Shown piece by piece: positions 7,954-17,573 of a stretch of DNA of 64,000 nucleotides. The notes beneath the pieces are model-generated. The model worked only from the letters and a program-made list of their open reading frames with translations, did no database searches and was not told where the DNA came from. Location: assembly GCA_964452645.1 (NCBI GenBank), contig CAYVMO010000003.1:62001-126000 (forward strand). The letters run 5' to 3'. Made by a program: the position numbers and the translations under genes. The number at the start of each line of letters is the position of its first letter. Position 1 is the first letter of the stretch. Source of the stretch: CAYXTW01 sp964452645 (lineage in GTDB: Bacteria > Zixibacteria > MSB-5A5 > GN15 > PGXB01).

Positions 7954-9165
7954 ATGGCTAACAAGATTGAGATGAAGCGGTTTCCGAGAATCATTCTAAT
8001 TTTTCTGGCGGTCGACTGGCCGATATTTATGCGGCGGCAGATGGTCATGGCTCTGGCGGAGGCGGCAAAGGCGTTTAATTCAACGGTCGTGGCCGTCAAC
8101 CGGCCGTTATGTCCGTTTTCGACTATTATAAAAAAGCCGCAAAGAATAGGTGAAATTTTCGGTAAATCGCGTCTGGAGAAGTTGGCGGATAGTCTTTATC
8201 TGTTTTCACCGAAGTATTTTATCCATGATATTGTGGCCAATCGAATCGGTTTATTGGAGAAATTGAATCTTTGGGCGCTTCGTAGGGCATATCGGGATTT
8301 GCAGAAAAGACTCGGTATCGAAGAGAAAAATCCGATAGTATGGTACTATTATCCGCAGCAGGGATATGTTTCATATCTTTTCAAAGACAGTTTTTGCATC
8401 TATGAAATTTATGATAATCTGGTCGATATCAAAGGGGGGCGATTGCCGTATGCGGAAAAACTTCAGGAAAGACACAGGAGCGGTGTCGATTTATTATTGA
8501 CGGCGTCGCGCAGGCAGCATGAAAAGTACTCCGGCAGATATGGCCATGCGAGATATTTCGGCAATGGTCTGGCGCGAAATACATTTGAAAGATTGATAAA
8601 GGACAATACAAGTGGCTGCCCGGAAATATTGAAAATAAGAGGCCCGCGGATCGGTTATGCCGGAATGATTTCGAATCGGTTGGATCGGGAACTTATCAGG
8701 AAACTGGCGGAGATGCGTCCGGAGTGGAATTATATTTTTGTCGGGCCGGTGGCCGATGATACCCTAAAACAGGAAATGATTAAATACAATAATATCCATT
8801 TTATGGGTGTGCGAGAACATTTGCAGATTCCGTCGGTGCTGAAAAGTTTCGACGTCGGCTATATGCCATATCTGGATAATGATTTTTTCAGATACCTTAA
8901 TCCGCTGAAATTTTACGAGTATGCTGCGGCCGGGCTGCCGTCGGTGTCGTCTAATATAGAGGAATTAAATAAATTTCCTCTGGAATTGGTGCGAATTGTG
9001 CCGAATGAAAAACCGGAAGAATGGATTGCGGCCATCGATAATTTCATCAAAACCGATAAAGCGTCAGTAAAAAAGATTGGCCAGGAAATAGCGTCGCGGT
9101 ACATCTGGGAGGAGATGACGAGGGAATTATTGGGATTTATTGAGGCAAAGTTTTTTGCCGGTTGA
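7954..9165 (+). CDS. Glycosyltransferase, GT-B fold (family 1/GT4-like)
   Basis: A 403-residue cytosolic enzyme with the two-Rossmann GT-B layout. The N-terminal half begins FPRIILIFLAVDWP. The C-terminal half begins IGYAGMISNRLD and carries YIFVGPV, then the donor-binding region LNPLKFYEYAAAGLPSVSS, where the Glu of the E-x7-E type element is visible. It probably transfers a sugar from a nucleotide donor during polysaccharide or LPS synthesis; donor and acceptor are unknown. The gene stands alone. The ATG at 7954 lacks a strong ribosome site, so the start is less certain than the product class. Confidence 0.85.
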   Translation: MANKIEMKRFPRIILIFLAVDWPIFMRRQMVMALAEAAKAFNSTVVAVNRPLCPFSTIIKKPQRIGEIFGKSRLEKLADSLYLFSPKYFIHDIVANRIGLLEKLNLWALRRAYRDLQKRLGIEEKNPIVWYYYPQQGYVSYLFKDSFCIYEIYDNLVDIKGGRLPYAEKLQERHRSGVDLLLTASRRQHEKYSGRYGHARYFGNGLARNTFERLIKDNTSGCPEILKIRGPRIGYAGMISNRLDRELIRKLAEMRPEWNYIFVGPVADDTLKQEMIKYNNIHFMGVREHLQIPSVLKSFDVGYMPYLDNDFFRYLNPLKFYEYAAAGLPSVSSNIEELNKFPLELVRIVPNEKPEEWIAAIDNFIKTDKASVKKIGQEIASRYIWEEMTRELLGFIEAKFFAG

Positions 9166-9172
9166 TTTACAA

Positions 9173-9222
9173 GTTGGCGCACCCTTCGCCATGCTCAGGA
9201 CCCTGCGAGGACGTATGCCAAC
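9173..9222. repeat. Nested intergenic inverted repeat (GTTGGC...GCCAAC type)
   Basis: The left arm GTTGGCGCAC (9173-9182) pairs with GTATGCCAAC (9213-9222) apart from two positions. It lies between convergent genes and has the same layout and length (50 bases) as the element at 10255-10302. Confidence 0.65.
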
Positions 9223-9239
9223 CGCAATACATACTTGCT

Positions 9240-10052
9240 TTATTTATTCTGTTGATAGTACTTCATTGCTTCGGGTATAAGTGCCTTGATTTTCTGTATT
9301 CGTTTTTCATCCGAGGGATGCGTACTTAAAAATTCCGGCGGGGCCGAACCTTGCTTAAGATTGGTCATCCTCTGCCAGAAATCGACCGCAGTATTGGGAT
9401 CGTATCCGGCCATAGCCATAAATATCAAACCCATATTATCCGCTTCCGATTCATGCAGGCGGCTGTAGGGGAGAAGGACACCGACCTGGGCGCCGACACC
9501 ATAAGCCGTCATAAAAAGATTCTGGGTTTCTTCCGGTTTGTTTTTTAAGGCTTCTGACAGGGCAATCCCGCCCATCTGCGCCAACAATCCCTGGCTCATC
9601 CGCTCGGCGCCGTGGTTGGCGATAGCGTGGGCGACTTCGTGGCCCATCACCACCGCCATTCCGTTTTCGTCTTTGGTTATCGGAAGGATGCCGGTATAAA
9701 AGGCGACCTTGCCGCCCGGCATACACCAGGCGTTGACGATGGAGTCGTTGTCGATCAGATTAAAATCCCATTTGTAACCGCTCATCGCCCCGGCCATGCC
9801 GTTATCAGTCATATATTTCGTGGCGGCATCTTTAATACGATTGCCAACCCGTTTAAGCATCTGTGTGGCCGCCTGATCGGTGCTCAGTTTGCTGCCTTTT
9901 AGGACCTCATCATACTGCTCGAAACTCATCGAGTTGATGGTTGATTCCGGAACCAGATTAAGCTGCCGTCTGCCGGTCACCGGCACGGTCGAGCAGGATA
10001 CAATAAATAATAATGCGAAAATTATGGCTGTGAGAAATCTTTTTTGTCTCAT
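9240..10052 (-). CDS. M48-family zinc metalloprotease lipoprotein
   Basis: A 270-residue lipoprotein: hydrophobic signal, then lipobox FIVSC with Cys20. The M48 zinc motif HEVAH is at 138-142, with the third-ligand helix in LHESEADNMG. It follows the single-domain M48 lipoprotein layout (LoiP/YcaL-like) of periplasmic outer-membrane-associated proteases involved in envelope quality control. The ATG at 10052 is preferred over one 9 bases upstream because AAAAGGA then sits at proper spacing. The gene is not in an obvious operon; the natural substrate is unknown. Confidence 0.93.
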   Translation of the reverse strand: MRQKRFLTAIIFALLFIVSCSTVPVTGRRQLNLVPESTINSMSFEQYDEVLKGSKLSTDQAATQMLKRVGNRIKDAATKYMTDNGMAGAMSGYKWDFNLIDNDSIVNAWCMPGGKVAFYTGILPITKDENGMAVVMGHEVAHAIANHGAERMSQGLLAQMGGIALSEALKNKPEETQNLFMTAYGVGAQVGVLLPYSRLHESEADNMGLIFMAMAGYDPNTAVDFWQRMTNLKQGSAPPEFLSTHPSDEKRIQKIKALIPEAMKYYQQNK

Positions 10053-10412
10053 TTTACCCATCCTTTTCTAATTCTGTTTTCCATTTTGGTATTATACGGA
10101 AAGAATTTAAGAATTGTGGATGAGTTTGGCAAGGGGCATTATTGTATTATTAGTGATCGGGTAGGTCTTGTCGAGGCCTGCCGGAACCAAAAACGCCAGG
10201 ATGTCGGGGACTATAATCCTACACTTGCTGCGTTTATTGAATAATGATATATAAGTTGGCACACCCATTTTTGGTCGGAACCACGCGGGGGCGTACGCCA
10301 ACTATAAAAATCAATTGACAAAGCTTGATTTAGATTCATATTATGATTATGGCGTCTGATGTTGGGTCTTAGTTGTGGCTCGATAGGTCACAGCGATGTC
10401 GCGGAGGAAAAT
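10053..10412. other. Intergenic region with one nested inverted repeat
   Basis: About 360 bases between divergently oriented genes, with no supported coding frame. The only clear structure is the 48-base inverted repeat at 10255-10302. Promoters for both flanking genes should be here, but I cannot place them with confidence. Confidence 0.5.
10255..10302. repeat. Nested intergenic inverted repeat (GTTGGC...GCCAAC type)
   Basis: The left arm GTTGGCACAC (10255-10264) faces GTACGCCAAC (10293-10302). It shares arms, spacing and the CACCC after the left arm with the copy at 9173-9222. Confidence 0.65.
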
Positions 10413-11531
10413 ATGAAAAAACTTTATTTATTTACTAAAGTACCGGGATTTCGGGTAATCCCATTGATTGTGAGTGCTGTTTTTCTAACCTGTGACGAAG
10501 ATAAACCTATAATTCCCATAACGCCTGAGTATTCGCTTACAGACTTCGTTCATTTTGATAAAATGAAGTTTGTACTCAGGAGAGATTCACTTAATGGATT
10601 TTCGAATTGGGGAGAATATGTATTATGCGACCGCTCGTTGGGGGAATCATTTACTGATGTTAATGGTAACGGCGTTTATGATGAAGGTATCGACATTTTT
10701 ATTATATCTAATCGACCTGACAATCAGGATATTGACAGAAATTCACGATATACTTATCCGGATGAACCATGGGTTCCGGGAATTCCATTTGATGATGTCG
10801 ATGGCGATGGAGAATTTGATTCAATAGGCAGCATAAACGATTATTATGCATATGAAAATGGGAAACCATTTTGCGACTATAATGGTAATGGTATTCATGA
10901 TGACACTTTGGGTTTTACGTATACTTTGTTGAAGTGCTCCACATTTACAAGCGGAAACATGATTGAGTATTTTTTTTACAAATATCCAAAATGCTTTTAT
11001 TCATATACATCTGATTCCGGCAAAAACTATTGGCTGCCAACTAATTCTGCGCTTTTCAATAGTTTTTGCGATGATTTAGGTCAGCCATGCAGTCAACCTT
11101 TTAGTAATCCGGTCTTTAAAATATCCGATAGTGGACTATGTGTTTATATCAAGGAGTCTTTCGGCCAAACATATATTATCGGGGATATCTTATTGCTTGA
11201 TAGCGGAAAAATTAATCTTTCGGGAGTCGCGAAAAGAGTAATTTTTTGTCATTCATCTTATACAGATACGGTTGAATTCAGTCGGACAAATTCTATAAAT
11301 CAATCGCTTGAAATAGGCGATACGATTTTTAAGGATTTACTAAAAGTCAGATTCGACAGTGCCATAGTTTTGAACACAGGGATGTATATTCCCGGCAGAT
11401 TTTTTGAGTTTTATTTTTCCTTAGAATTAGGTTTGATTGCTTATAGGATTTCGGTCGATGATCAACAAAGGATACGAGAATATTACTTTGATATTCGATA
11501 TGAGACTTTGCCTATTCCGATGACAAAATAA
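10413..11531 (+). CDS. Exported protein of unknown function with calcium-loop-like motifs, probable lipoprotein
   Basis: A 372-residue protein. I start it at the ATG at 10413, preceded by GCGGAGGAAAAT, rather than an upstream frame extension without a ribosome site. The N-terminus has a hydrophobic segment ending FLTC followed by Asp-Glu-Asp. That is lipoprotein-like, although Thr before the Cys is not ideal for a lipobox. Three Asp/Asn/Gly loops look like calcium-binding motifs: DVNGNGVYDEG, DVDGDGEFD and DYNGNGIHDD. The rest is a beta-rich sequence I do not recognise. The gene is visibly more AT-rich than its neighbours, which could reflect transfer or low expression. Confidence 0.75.
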   Translation: MKKLYLFTKVPGFRVIPLIVSAVFLTCDEDKPIIPITPEYSLTDFVHFDKMKFVLRRDSLNGFSNWGEYVLCDRSLGESFTDVNGNGVYDEGIDIFIISNRPDNQDIDRNSRYTYPDEPWVPGIPFDDVDGDGEFDSIGSINDYYAYENGKPFCDYNGNGIHDDTLGFTYTLLKCSTFTSGNMIEYFFYKYPKCFYSYTSDSGKNYWLPTNSALFNSFCDDLGQPCSQPFSNPVFKISDSGLCVYIKESFGQTYIIGDILLLDSGKINLSGVAKRVIFCHSSYTDTVEFSRTNSINQSLEIGDTIFKDLLKVRFDSAIVLNTGMYIPGRFFEFYFSLELGLIAYRISVDDQQRIREYYFDIRYETLPIPMTK

Positions 11532-11601
11532 TTTATTTATACCGGGTATTTTTTTCAGGTTTCATATTATCTATCTGCAAGACTAATCTCTACATCATCC
11601 G

Positions 11602-12384
11602 TCAGAGATTTCGCTCCTTTTTTGCCTCTTGCCACCAGTGTTCCAACTGGTCGAGGGTGAAGGCGTCGAACGGTTGGCCGGACTGCTTGACCTTCTTTTC
11701 GATATAGCCAAATCGTTTTGCGAATTTGTTGAGGGTTTTGTTCAGGGCCTGCTCGGGATTGATTTCCAGTTTGCGGGCCAGCGATGATATCGCGAACAGC
11801 AAATCACCGATTTCGTTTTCGAGATTTTTGCTGTCGTCTGCTTTTAATTCGGTTTCGAGTTCGTCGATTTCCTCTTTGACTTTATCCATCACATCGGAGG
11901 CCTTTTTCCAGTCAAAGCCGACACCGGCCGCTTTTTCGCCAAATCGAAAGGCTTTTATCAACGCCGGGGCCGATTTGGGAATTCCCGATATAACCGAATC
12001 TTTTTCGCCCGATTCGATTTTGATTTTCTCCCACTGGTCGCGGACTTCCTGCGGCTTTAAGTCTTTTTTCTCTTTGAAAATATGCGGGTGGCGATTAATC
12101 AGTTTTTCATTTATGGAATTAATGGAATCATCGAATGTAAATGCTTTTGCCTCCTCGGCAATCTGGCAATGAAAAGCGATCTGGCACATAAGATCGCCCA
12201 ATTCTTCGCATAAATTTTCAGGATTTTCGCTTTCGATGGCCTCGACGACCTCGTAAGTCTCCTCAATCAGATAAGGAAGCAGCGATTTATGGGTTTGTTT
12301 GCGATCCCAGGCGCATCCGCCGGGAGCGCGCAGGGTGGCCATAATTTCTCGTAACCTGTTGAACGGTATGATATTATCTGTCAT
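11602..12384 (-). CDS. mazG: Nucleoside triphosphate pyrophosphohydrolase MazG
   Basis: MazG hydrolyses (d)NTPs to monophosphate and pyrophosphate. The 260-residue length and the two tandem MazG domains fit the family. The first domain has CAWDRKQTHKSLLPYLIEE and the metal-binding EExxE...EELGD pattern (EETYEVVEAI, CEELGDLMCQ). The second repeats it as KEEIDELE and ENEIGDLLFA. It is divergent from valS. Upstream, GAAAGGAAT precedes the ATG. Confidence 0.96.
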   Translation of the reverse strand: MTDNIIPFNRLREIMATLRAPGGCAWDRKQTHKSLLPYLIEETYEVVEAIESENPENLCEELGDLMCQIAFHCQIAEEAKAFTFDDSINSINEKLINRHPHIFKEKKDLKPQEVRDQWEKIKIESGEKDSVISGIPKSAPALIKAFRFGEKAAGVGFDWKKASDVMDKVKEEIDELETELKADDSKNLENEIGDLLFAISSLARKLEINPEQALNKTLNKFAKRFGYIEKKVKQSGQPFDAFTLDQLEHWWQEAKKERNL

Positions 12385-12481
12385 TTATAAATATTCCTTT
12401 CATATCCTCGACTTTTGACGATAATAGCCTATAATACTTAATTGTTGCGGATAAATAAATAGATTTTAGATTAACCCGGTA

Positions 12482-12510
12482 TTGACAAGGAAACCGGATA
12501 GCGATATTAT
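12482..12510 (+). promoter_or_regulatory. Sigma-70-like promoter of valS
   Basis: TTGACA (12482-12487), a 17-base spacer and TATTAT (12505-12510). The ATG lies 22 bases further on, with GAAGG as ribosome site. Confidence 0.65.
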
Positions 12511-12531
12511 GCCTGTTTTTGAAGGCTAACC

Positions 12532-15204
12532 ATGAGTACGAAGACGAAAATTAAAAAGAACTCAAAGGCGCAACCGTATGATCCGAAGACGGTCGAAGAC
12601 CGGTTGTATGCCGAATGGATAAAGAACGGATACTTCAAAGGCGAGATAAAATCGGATCGCGAGCCGTACTCGATCGTTATCCCGCCGCCCAATGTCACCG
12701 ATATTTTGCATCTGGGTCACGCGCTGAATAACACCATCCAGGATATTCTGATTCGCAAGAATCGGATGTCGGACAAAGAAGCCGAATGGATGCCGGGCGC
12801 CGATCATGCCGGTATCGCCACGCAGGTGGTCGTTGAAAAGCAGCTCAAGAAAGAAGGGACCACGCGCCGCGAGTTAGGGCGCGAGAAATTCGTTGAACGG
12901 ACACGCGACCTGGCCTATAAAAATAAAGATTATATCCTGAATCAGCTAAAACGTATCGGCTGTTCCTGCGATTGGGAGCGGACAAGATTCACCATCGACG
13001 ACGCGTTATCGAAGGCGGTTATCAAAGTCTTTATTCATCTTTATGAGAAGGGGCTGATTTATCGCGGGCATCGAATTGTCAACTGGTGCCCGTCATGCCA
13101 GACCTCTCTTTCGGATGATGAAGTCGAATACAATGAAAAGGACGGCCATCTCTGGTATATTAAATACAAGATGAAGGGCAGCGACAATTATCTGACAGTG
13201 GCGACGACGCGCCCGGAAACGATGCTGGGCGATACGGCCCTGGCGGTCAATCCGAAAGACAGCAAGTATAAAAAATATGTCGGCAAGACCGCCATTTTGC
13301 CGATTCTTGAGCGAGAGCTGCCTATCATAGCGGATAGCTTCGTCGATCCGGAATTCGGAACCGGCGTGGTTAAAATTACTCCGGCGCACGACCCCAATGA
13401 TTTCGAAATCGGTAAACGACATGATCTGGAAGAAGTCAATATTTTAAATATCGATGGTTCACTTAACGCCAACGCCGGGAAATTCAAGAGTCTGGACAGA
13501 TATGTTGCGAGGAAGCAGATTATTAAGGAGTTAGAGAAAAAAAGCCTGCTGGAGAAAACCGACGATTATCATCTTTCGGTCGGGACCTGTTATCGGTGTC
13601 ATCAGGAAGTCGAGCCGTATCTGTCGGATCAATGGTTTGTCCGCATGGCACCGTTGGCCAAACCCGCCATCGAGGCGGTCAAGAAGGGATTACTTCATTT
13701 TCATCCCGACTATTGGTCGAAGACATATATGCACTGGATGGAGAATATCCGGGACTGGTGCATCTCGCGGCAATTATGGTGGGGGCACCGGATTCCTGTT
13801 TATTATTGCGAGTGCGGGGAGACGATTGTCGCCGAGGAACAGCCGAAAAAATGCCCCAAGTGCGGCAAAACCGAAATTACGCAGGATGAGGATGTTCTCG
13901 ATACCTGGTTTTCGTCATGGCTGTGGCCATTTTCGACATTCGGCTGGCCGGAGAAAGACCCGTTACTGGAGTATTTTTATCCCACTAAAGTACTGGTGAC
14001 CGCGTCGGAAATAATATTCCTCTGGGTCGCCCGGATGGTTATGGCCGGATATGAATTTATGGATAAAGAGCCATTTGACGATGTTTATATACACGGGACG
14101 GTTCGTGACGCGAATGGCATCAAGATGTCAAAATCGCTGGGTAACGGCATTGATCCGCTGGAGATTATCGATCAGTATGGGGCCGATGCTCTCAGGATTT
14201 CACTGGTTCTGGCGACCCCGGACGGGCAGGATCCCTGGATATCGAAAAATACTTTTGAGATCGGACGGAATTTTGTGAATAAGCTCTATCAAGCTTCGCG
14301 GTTTGTGATGCTTCGAACCGATAAAATCGATTTTGATATCGATTCGATACCAACCGATGACCTGATTTTAGTCGATAAATGGATATTGTCGCGTCTCGAA
14401 AGAACGATTGAAACAGTAGATCGCAATATTGCCGAGTTTAAACTCTCGGCGGCCGCTAAAAACTTATACAGCTTTACATGGAATGATTTTTGTTCATGGT
14501 ATATTGAATTGATTAAACCGGATAAACCGGATCAGGCGATTCGCGCCACATCTTTAAATGTTGCTTATTATGTTCTGGATAGAATCCTGAAACTCCTGCA
14601 TCCGTTTGTCCCATTTGTAACCGAAGAGATTAATCTGAAGCTGGGTGAATACTTTCCGAAGAAAGAAAAGACGCTGACCTTCGGACCCTGGCCGGCACTG
14701 ACGACGAATTTCATGGATAACAATCTGGAGGCATCGTTCGAGTCGATTCAGGCGGTCGTGAATGAGGTCAGGTCGATTCGGGCGGAGATGAATGTCCCGC
14801 TGGGCAAATACGCCGATCTGCACATAAGGGTAACGGATGACGAAATGGGAACGGTCCTGGAAAGATATCAGGATTACTTTCGTTCGCTGGCCAAGATAAA
14901 TAAGTTGATAATAGGGAAAGATATCAAGAAGCCGGGCCTGTCGGCTTCGGGGATTATCTCCGGCGCAGAATTATTTATTCCGCTGGAAGGATTAATCAAT
15001 GTCGACGCGGAGAAAAAACGACTTGAAAAAGATTTGGCCGGTCTGAAAAGTCATCTCGAGAGGTTATCAAAAAAACTGGCCAATCCTGATTTTCTCAAAA
15101 ATGCCCCTTCGGAAGTGGTCGATAAAGAAAGGAGCCGTAAGGCTGACCTTGAAGAAAGAATAGAAAAGATTAATGAAAACTTCGAACAATTAATGGGTTG
15201 GTAA
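12532..15204 (+). CDS. valS: Valyl-tRNA synthetase
   Basis: Charges tRNA-Val. The 890-residue class Ia synthetase has the HIGH-type motif HLGH (60-63), the KMSKS motif near residue 531, an editing (CP1) domain with TTRPETMLGDTA, a Cys-rich zinc-like segment (CECGE...CPKCGK) and a C-terminal coiled-coil arm (about 820-885, Lys/Glu rich), as in full-length bacterial ValRS. The ATG at 12532 has a proper promoter and ribosome site. No T-box or other leader is present. Confidence 0.98.
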   Translation: MSTKTKIKKNSKAQPYDPKTVEDRLYAEWIKNGYFKGEIKSDREPYSIVIPPPNVTDILHLGHALNNTIQDILIRKNRMSDKEAEWMPGADHAGIATQVVVEKQLKKEGTTRRELGREKFVERTRDLAYKNKDYILNQLKRIGCSCDWERTRFTIDDALSKAVIKVFIHLYEKGLIYRGHRIVNWCPSCQTSLSDDEVEYNEKDGHLWYIKYKMKGSDNYLTVATTRPETMLGDTALAVNPKDSKYKKYVGKTAILPILERELPIIADSFVDPEFGTGVVKITPAHDPNDFEIGKRHDLEEVNILNIDGSLNANAGKFKSLDRYVARKQIIKELEKKSLLEKTDDYHLSVGTCYRCHQEVEPYLSDQWFVRMAPLAKPAIEAVKKGLLHFHPDYWSKTYMHWMENIRDWCISRQLWWGHRIPVYYCECGETIVAEEQPKKCPKCGKTEITQDEDVLDTWFSSWLWPFSTFGWPEKDPLLEYFYPTKVLVTASEIIFLWVARMVMAGYEFMDKEPFDDVYIHGTVRDANGIKMSKSLGNGIDPLEIIDQYGADALRISLVLATPDGQDPWISKNTFEIGRNFVNKLYQASRFVMLRTDKIDFDIDSIPTDDLILVDKWILSRLERTIETVDRNIAEFKLSAAAKNLYSFTWNDFCSWYIELIKPDKPDQAIRATSLNVAYYVLDRILKLLHPFVPFVTEEINLKLGEYFPKKEKTLTFGPWPALTTNFMDNNLEASFESIQAVVNEVRSIRAEMNVPLGKYADLHIRVTDDEMGTVLERYQDYFRSLAKINKLIIGKDIKKPGLSASGIISGAELFIPLEGLINVDAEKKRLEKDLAGLKSHLERLSKKLANPDFLKNAPSEVVDKERSRKADLEERIEKINENFEQLMGW

Positions 15205-15250
15205 GAAACGAATTTCTTGATTTGTCGGGAGCTGTTGAAACATCTCCTTT

Positions 15251-15284
15251 TTTTATATAAAAAAAGCCACCGATTGTCGGTGGC
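15251..15284 (-). terminator. Rho-independent terminator of the GGDEF-like gene
   Basis: GCCACCGA (15266-15273) pairs with TCGGTGGC (15277-15284). On the minus strand the stem is followed by TTTTTTT. It lies just past the stop of the minus-strand gene at 15314 and may also slow plus-strand transcripts from valS. Confidence 0.8.
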
Positions 15285-15313
15285 TTATCTATTGACTATA
15301 AGTAAATGCTGTT

Positions 15314-15751
15314 TTAGCTGGAAAACTCCTCCAGATAACTGGCGACCGAACGGGCGCCGGCTGCGTCCGGAAAAGATGAAATCTCAACGGGGACAAGATA
15401 ATCGGACGGTTTTCTGAAGTAGTCGGTGCAGAATTGATTAAGCGAACCGGAGATTCTTCGCGCAGCAGATTCCGCGCCCTGTCGCGTTGTCTCGGGAAGA
15501 AGCAGGCCTATTCTGGTTCGATTTTGATTACAAATGACATCGACTTCGCGAGCAATCTTGCTGATTACATTTCTGACCTGATTGACAAAATCGTTTTTCT
15601 GTTCTTCAAGCCGAAGTTGACCGTTTCCCCCCAGGTCAACGATTGGGCCGACATTAAATACAACCAGAGATACGAAGTAGCGGTATCGTTCCGCCCTCTT
15701 TAATTCGTAATTGATTCGCGTGGCGAAGTCGGATTCTGTCATACTGTTCAT
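15314..15751 (-). CDS. Small degenerate GGDEF-like (nucleotidyl cyclase fold) protein
   Basis: A 145-residue protein that keeps the frame of a diguanylate cyclase domain: FATRINYELKRAERY at the start, IAREVDVICN, then GLLLPETTRQGAESAARRI, which matches the strand and helix after the active site. At the GGDEF position it has NQNRTRIG, so the catalytic motif is lost and it is unlikely to make c-di-GMP. It may be a structural or sensory partner. It has no membrane segment or receiver domain and its own terminator. The fold assignment is by pattern recognition only. Confidence 0.65.
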   Translation of the reverse strand: MNSMTESDFATRINYELKRAERYRYFVSLVVFNVGPIVDLGGNGQLRLEEQKNDFVNQVRNVISKIAREVDVICNQNRTRIGLLLPETTRQGAESAARRISGSLNQFCTDYFRKPSDYLVPVEISSFPDAAGARSVASYLEEFSS

Positions 15752-16059
15752 TACATCTATTAATGCGTCCCGGGCAATAATTCCCCCAGTTGCTGTTTAC
15801 TCTAACCCTTTTTAAGTTGAAGCAACTACTATTCCGCTAAATATGATTATTTATATCAATTCGGCATATTTTTATAAAATTATTCAAGTGACGCTTATAC
15901 CGTTGATTCATAACGGATAGAAAATGCATAAATCGTCATATTGATTTTTTGAAAAAGTCGGAATAAATTCGATTGTATTTAGACTATGCAAATATTTGCG
16001 GTTTTAATGAAAAAAAATGTCAATGGTGAAAACCAGATTTCATATCCGATATGACTGAT
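15752..16059. other. AT-rich intergenic region
   Basis: About 300 bases between the end of the long minus-strand operon (NtrC-type gene) and the GGDEF-like gene. It should carry the latter's promoter. I see no gene and only weak dyads. Confidence 0.4.
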
Positions 16060-17469
16060 CTATTTGACACTATTAAGGTTGTATTCCTTAATCTTGTAAA
16101 GGAGCGATCTATAGCTTATTTCCAGTAAATCAGCGGCTTTACGGCGGTTCCAGTTAGTCTTATTAAGGACCGAACCGATTAGTTTTCTTTCTTCCCTTGC
16201 GACGGCAGCCCCGACCCGCTTTTTTAATGAGTATGAGTCATCCTGTCCGGCCCCGGTTTCGAACTCGAATCTGTCATCTGAATTTAAATTACCTGAACTG
16301 GCCATGCTGTTTGAAAGCAGTTCATCGATTATCGATTCATCGCCGCGGACAACAACCTGCTTGACGAGATTTTCCAGTTGACGAACATTGCCGGGCCAGG
16401 AGAACATCATCAGCATTGACATTTTCTCGGAAGATAACTCGGTGCAGTTTTTGTTGTATAGCTCGTTATAACGATCGATAAAGTAATTGACGAGCAGCGG
16501 GATATCTTCCTGTCTGTCCCGGACCGGAGGAAGATAAATAGTTATCTCATTTAATCGATAAAAAAGATCGTCGCGGAATAATTGTCTTTTGATGGCCTCT
16601 TCGAGATTCTTATTGGTAGCGCATATAATTCGCACATCGACATTGATATTGTTGATTCCTCCGACTCTGACAAATTCCTGCTGTTCAAGGACCTGCAGTA
16701 ATTTTGATTGCAACTCCAGGGGCATATCGCCGATTTCATCAAGAAATATGCTTCCTTTGTTTGCAACTTCGAAACGACCCGGTTTCGTTTTATGAGCCCC
16801 GGTAAAGGCGCCTTTTTCATACCCGAAAAGTTCGGCTTCCAAAAGATCCCTCGGAATGGCGGCGCAATTTACTTTGGTGAATGGTTCATCGGCCCGACCG
16901 GAAAGATTATGCAGCATTCGCGCGACAATTTCTTTACCGGTTCCGGATTCACCGCGAATCAGAACCGTCAATTCGGAATCGGCAACCTGCTCGATGATAT
17001 TTTTAACCTGAACCATTTTGGGTGAATCGCCGATAAACTGGCCGTACTGGTTGCGCGATTTGAGCTCGGTTTTAAGATTTTTGACTTCCTGTTTGAGCTT
17101 TCCCTTCTCCAGCACGGTCTGAATATGAATCTCGACCTCTTTGACATCGAACGGTTTGTTTATAAATTCGGCCGCGCCGAGGTGCATCGATTGAACGATG
17201 TTTTTCGTCTCGCCATGACCCGAGAGCATTATGACTTCCGGCCGGGTAGGGAGCTTATTAAGTTTTTCGAGGACTTCCAGGCCGCTCATTCCCGGCATTT
17301 TGATATCCAGCAGGATGAGCCCGGGCTTCTCGGTCGATACCATCTGGATACCCTCGATACCGTCGCGCGCAGAGACAAAATCATAATTGGACGATATTCC
17401 CTCGGTAAGAATCCAGGCGACCTTGGGGTCGTCATCAATAATCAATATTTTGGTTTTTTCTTTTTTCAT
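16060..17469 (-). CDS. Sigma-54-dependent response regulator, NtrC family
   Basis: A 469-residue activator. The receiver domain (6-120) has the phospho-acceptor Asp55 in LLDIKMPG. The sigma-54 AAA+ domain (about 145-375) has Walker A GESGTGKE (173-180), the sigma-54 contact loop GAFTGA (220-225) and Walker B IFLDEIGD (241-248). A Fis-type helix-turn-helix (about 425-466, NRRKAADLLEISYRSLLYKI) ends the protein. It should activate sigma-54 promoters when phosphorylated. It is the last gene of the block, 104 bases after the second sensor kinase, which is the likely phosphodonor. Target genes are unknown. Confidence 0.96.
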   Translation of the reverse strand: MKKEKTKILIIDDDPKVAWILTEGISSNYDFVSARDGIEGIQMVSTEKPGLILLDIKMPGMSGLEVLEKLNKLPTRPEVIMLSGHGETKNIVQSMHLGAAEFINKPFDVKEVEIHIQTVLEKGKLKQEVKNLKTELKSRNQYGQFIGDSPKMVQVKNIIEQVADSELTVLIRGESGTGKEIVARMLHNLSGRADEPFTKVNCAAIPRDLLEAELFGYEKGAFTGAHKTKPGRFEVANKGSIFLDEIGDMPLELQSKLLQVLEQQEFVRVGGINNINVDVRIICATNKNLEEAIKRQLFRDDLFYRLNEITIYLPPVRDRQEDIPLLVNYFIDRYNELYNKNCTELSSEKMSMLMMFSWPGNVRQLENLVKQVVVRGDESIIDELLSNSMASSGNLNSDDRFEFETGAGQDDSYSLKKRVGAAVAREERKLIGSVLNKTNWNRRKAADLLEISYRSLLYKIKEYNLNSVK

Positions 17470-17573
17470 TTTTTGTACGAAATATTTTGCACTTTTTCAA
17501 TATATCGTCAAAGAAATCTAAAAATCAACCGTTTTCAGGGATATTGCTGCCATTTTTTTGCAATGTTTTGCAT

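Noticed and set aside
16060..17469. Sigma-54 promoters within the window for the NtrC-type regulator
   Set aside because: I found no good TGGCAC-N5-TTGC match upstream of a gene on a scan by eye. A profile search would be needed to exclude them.
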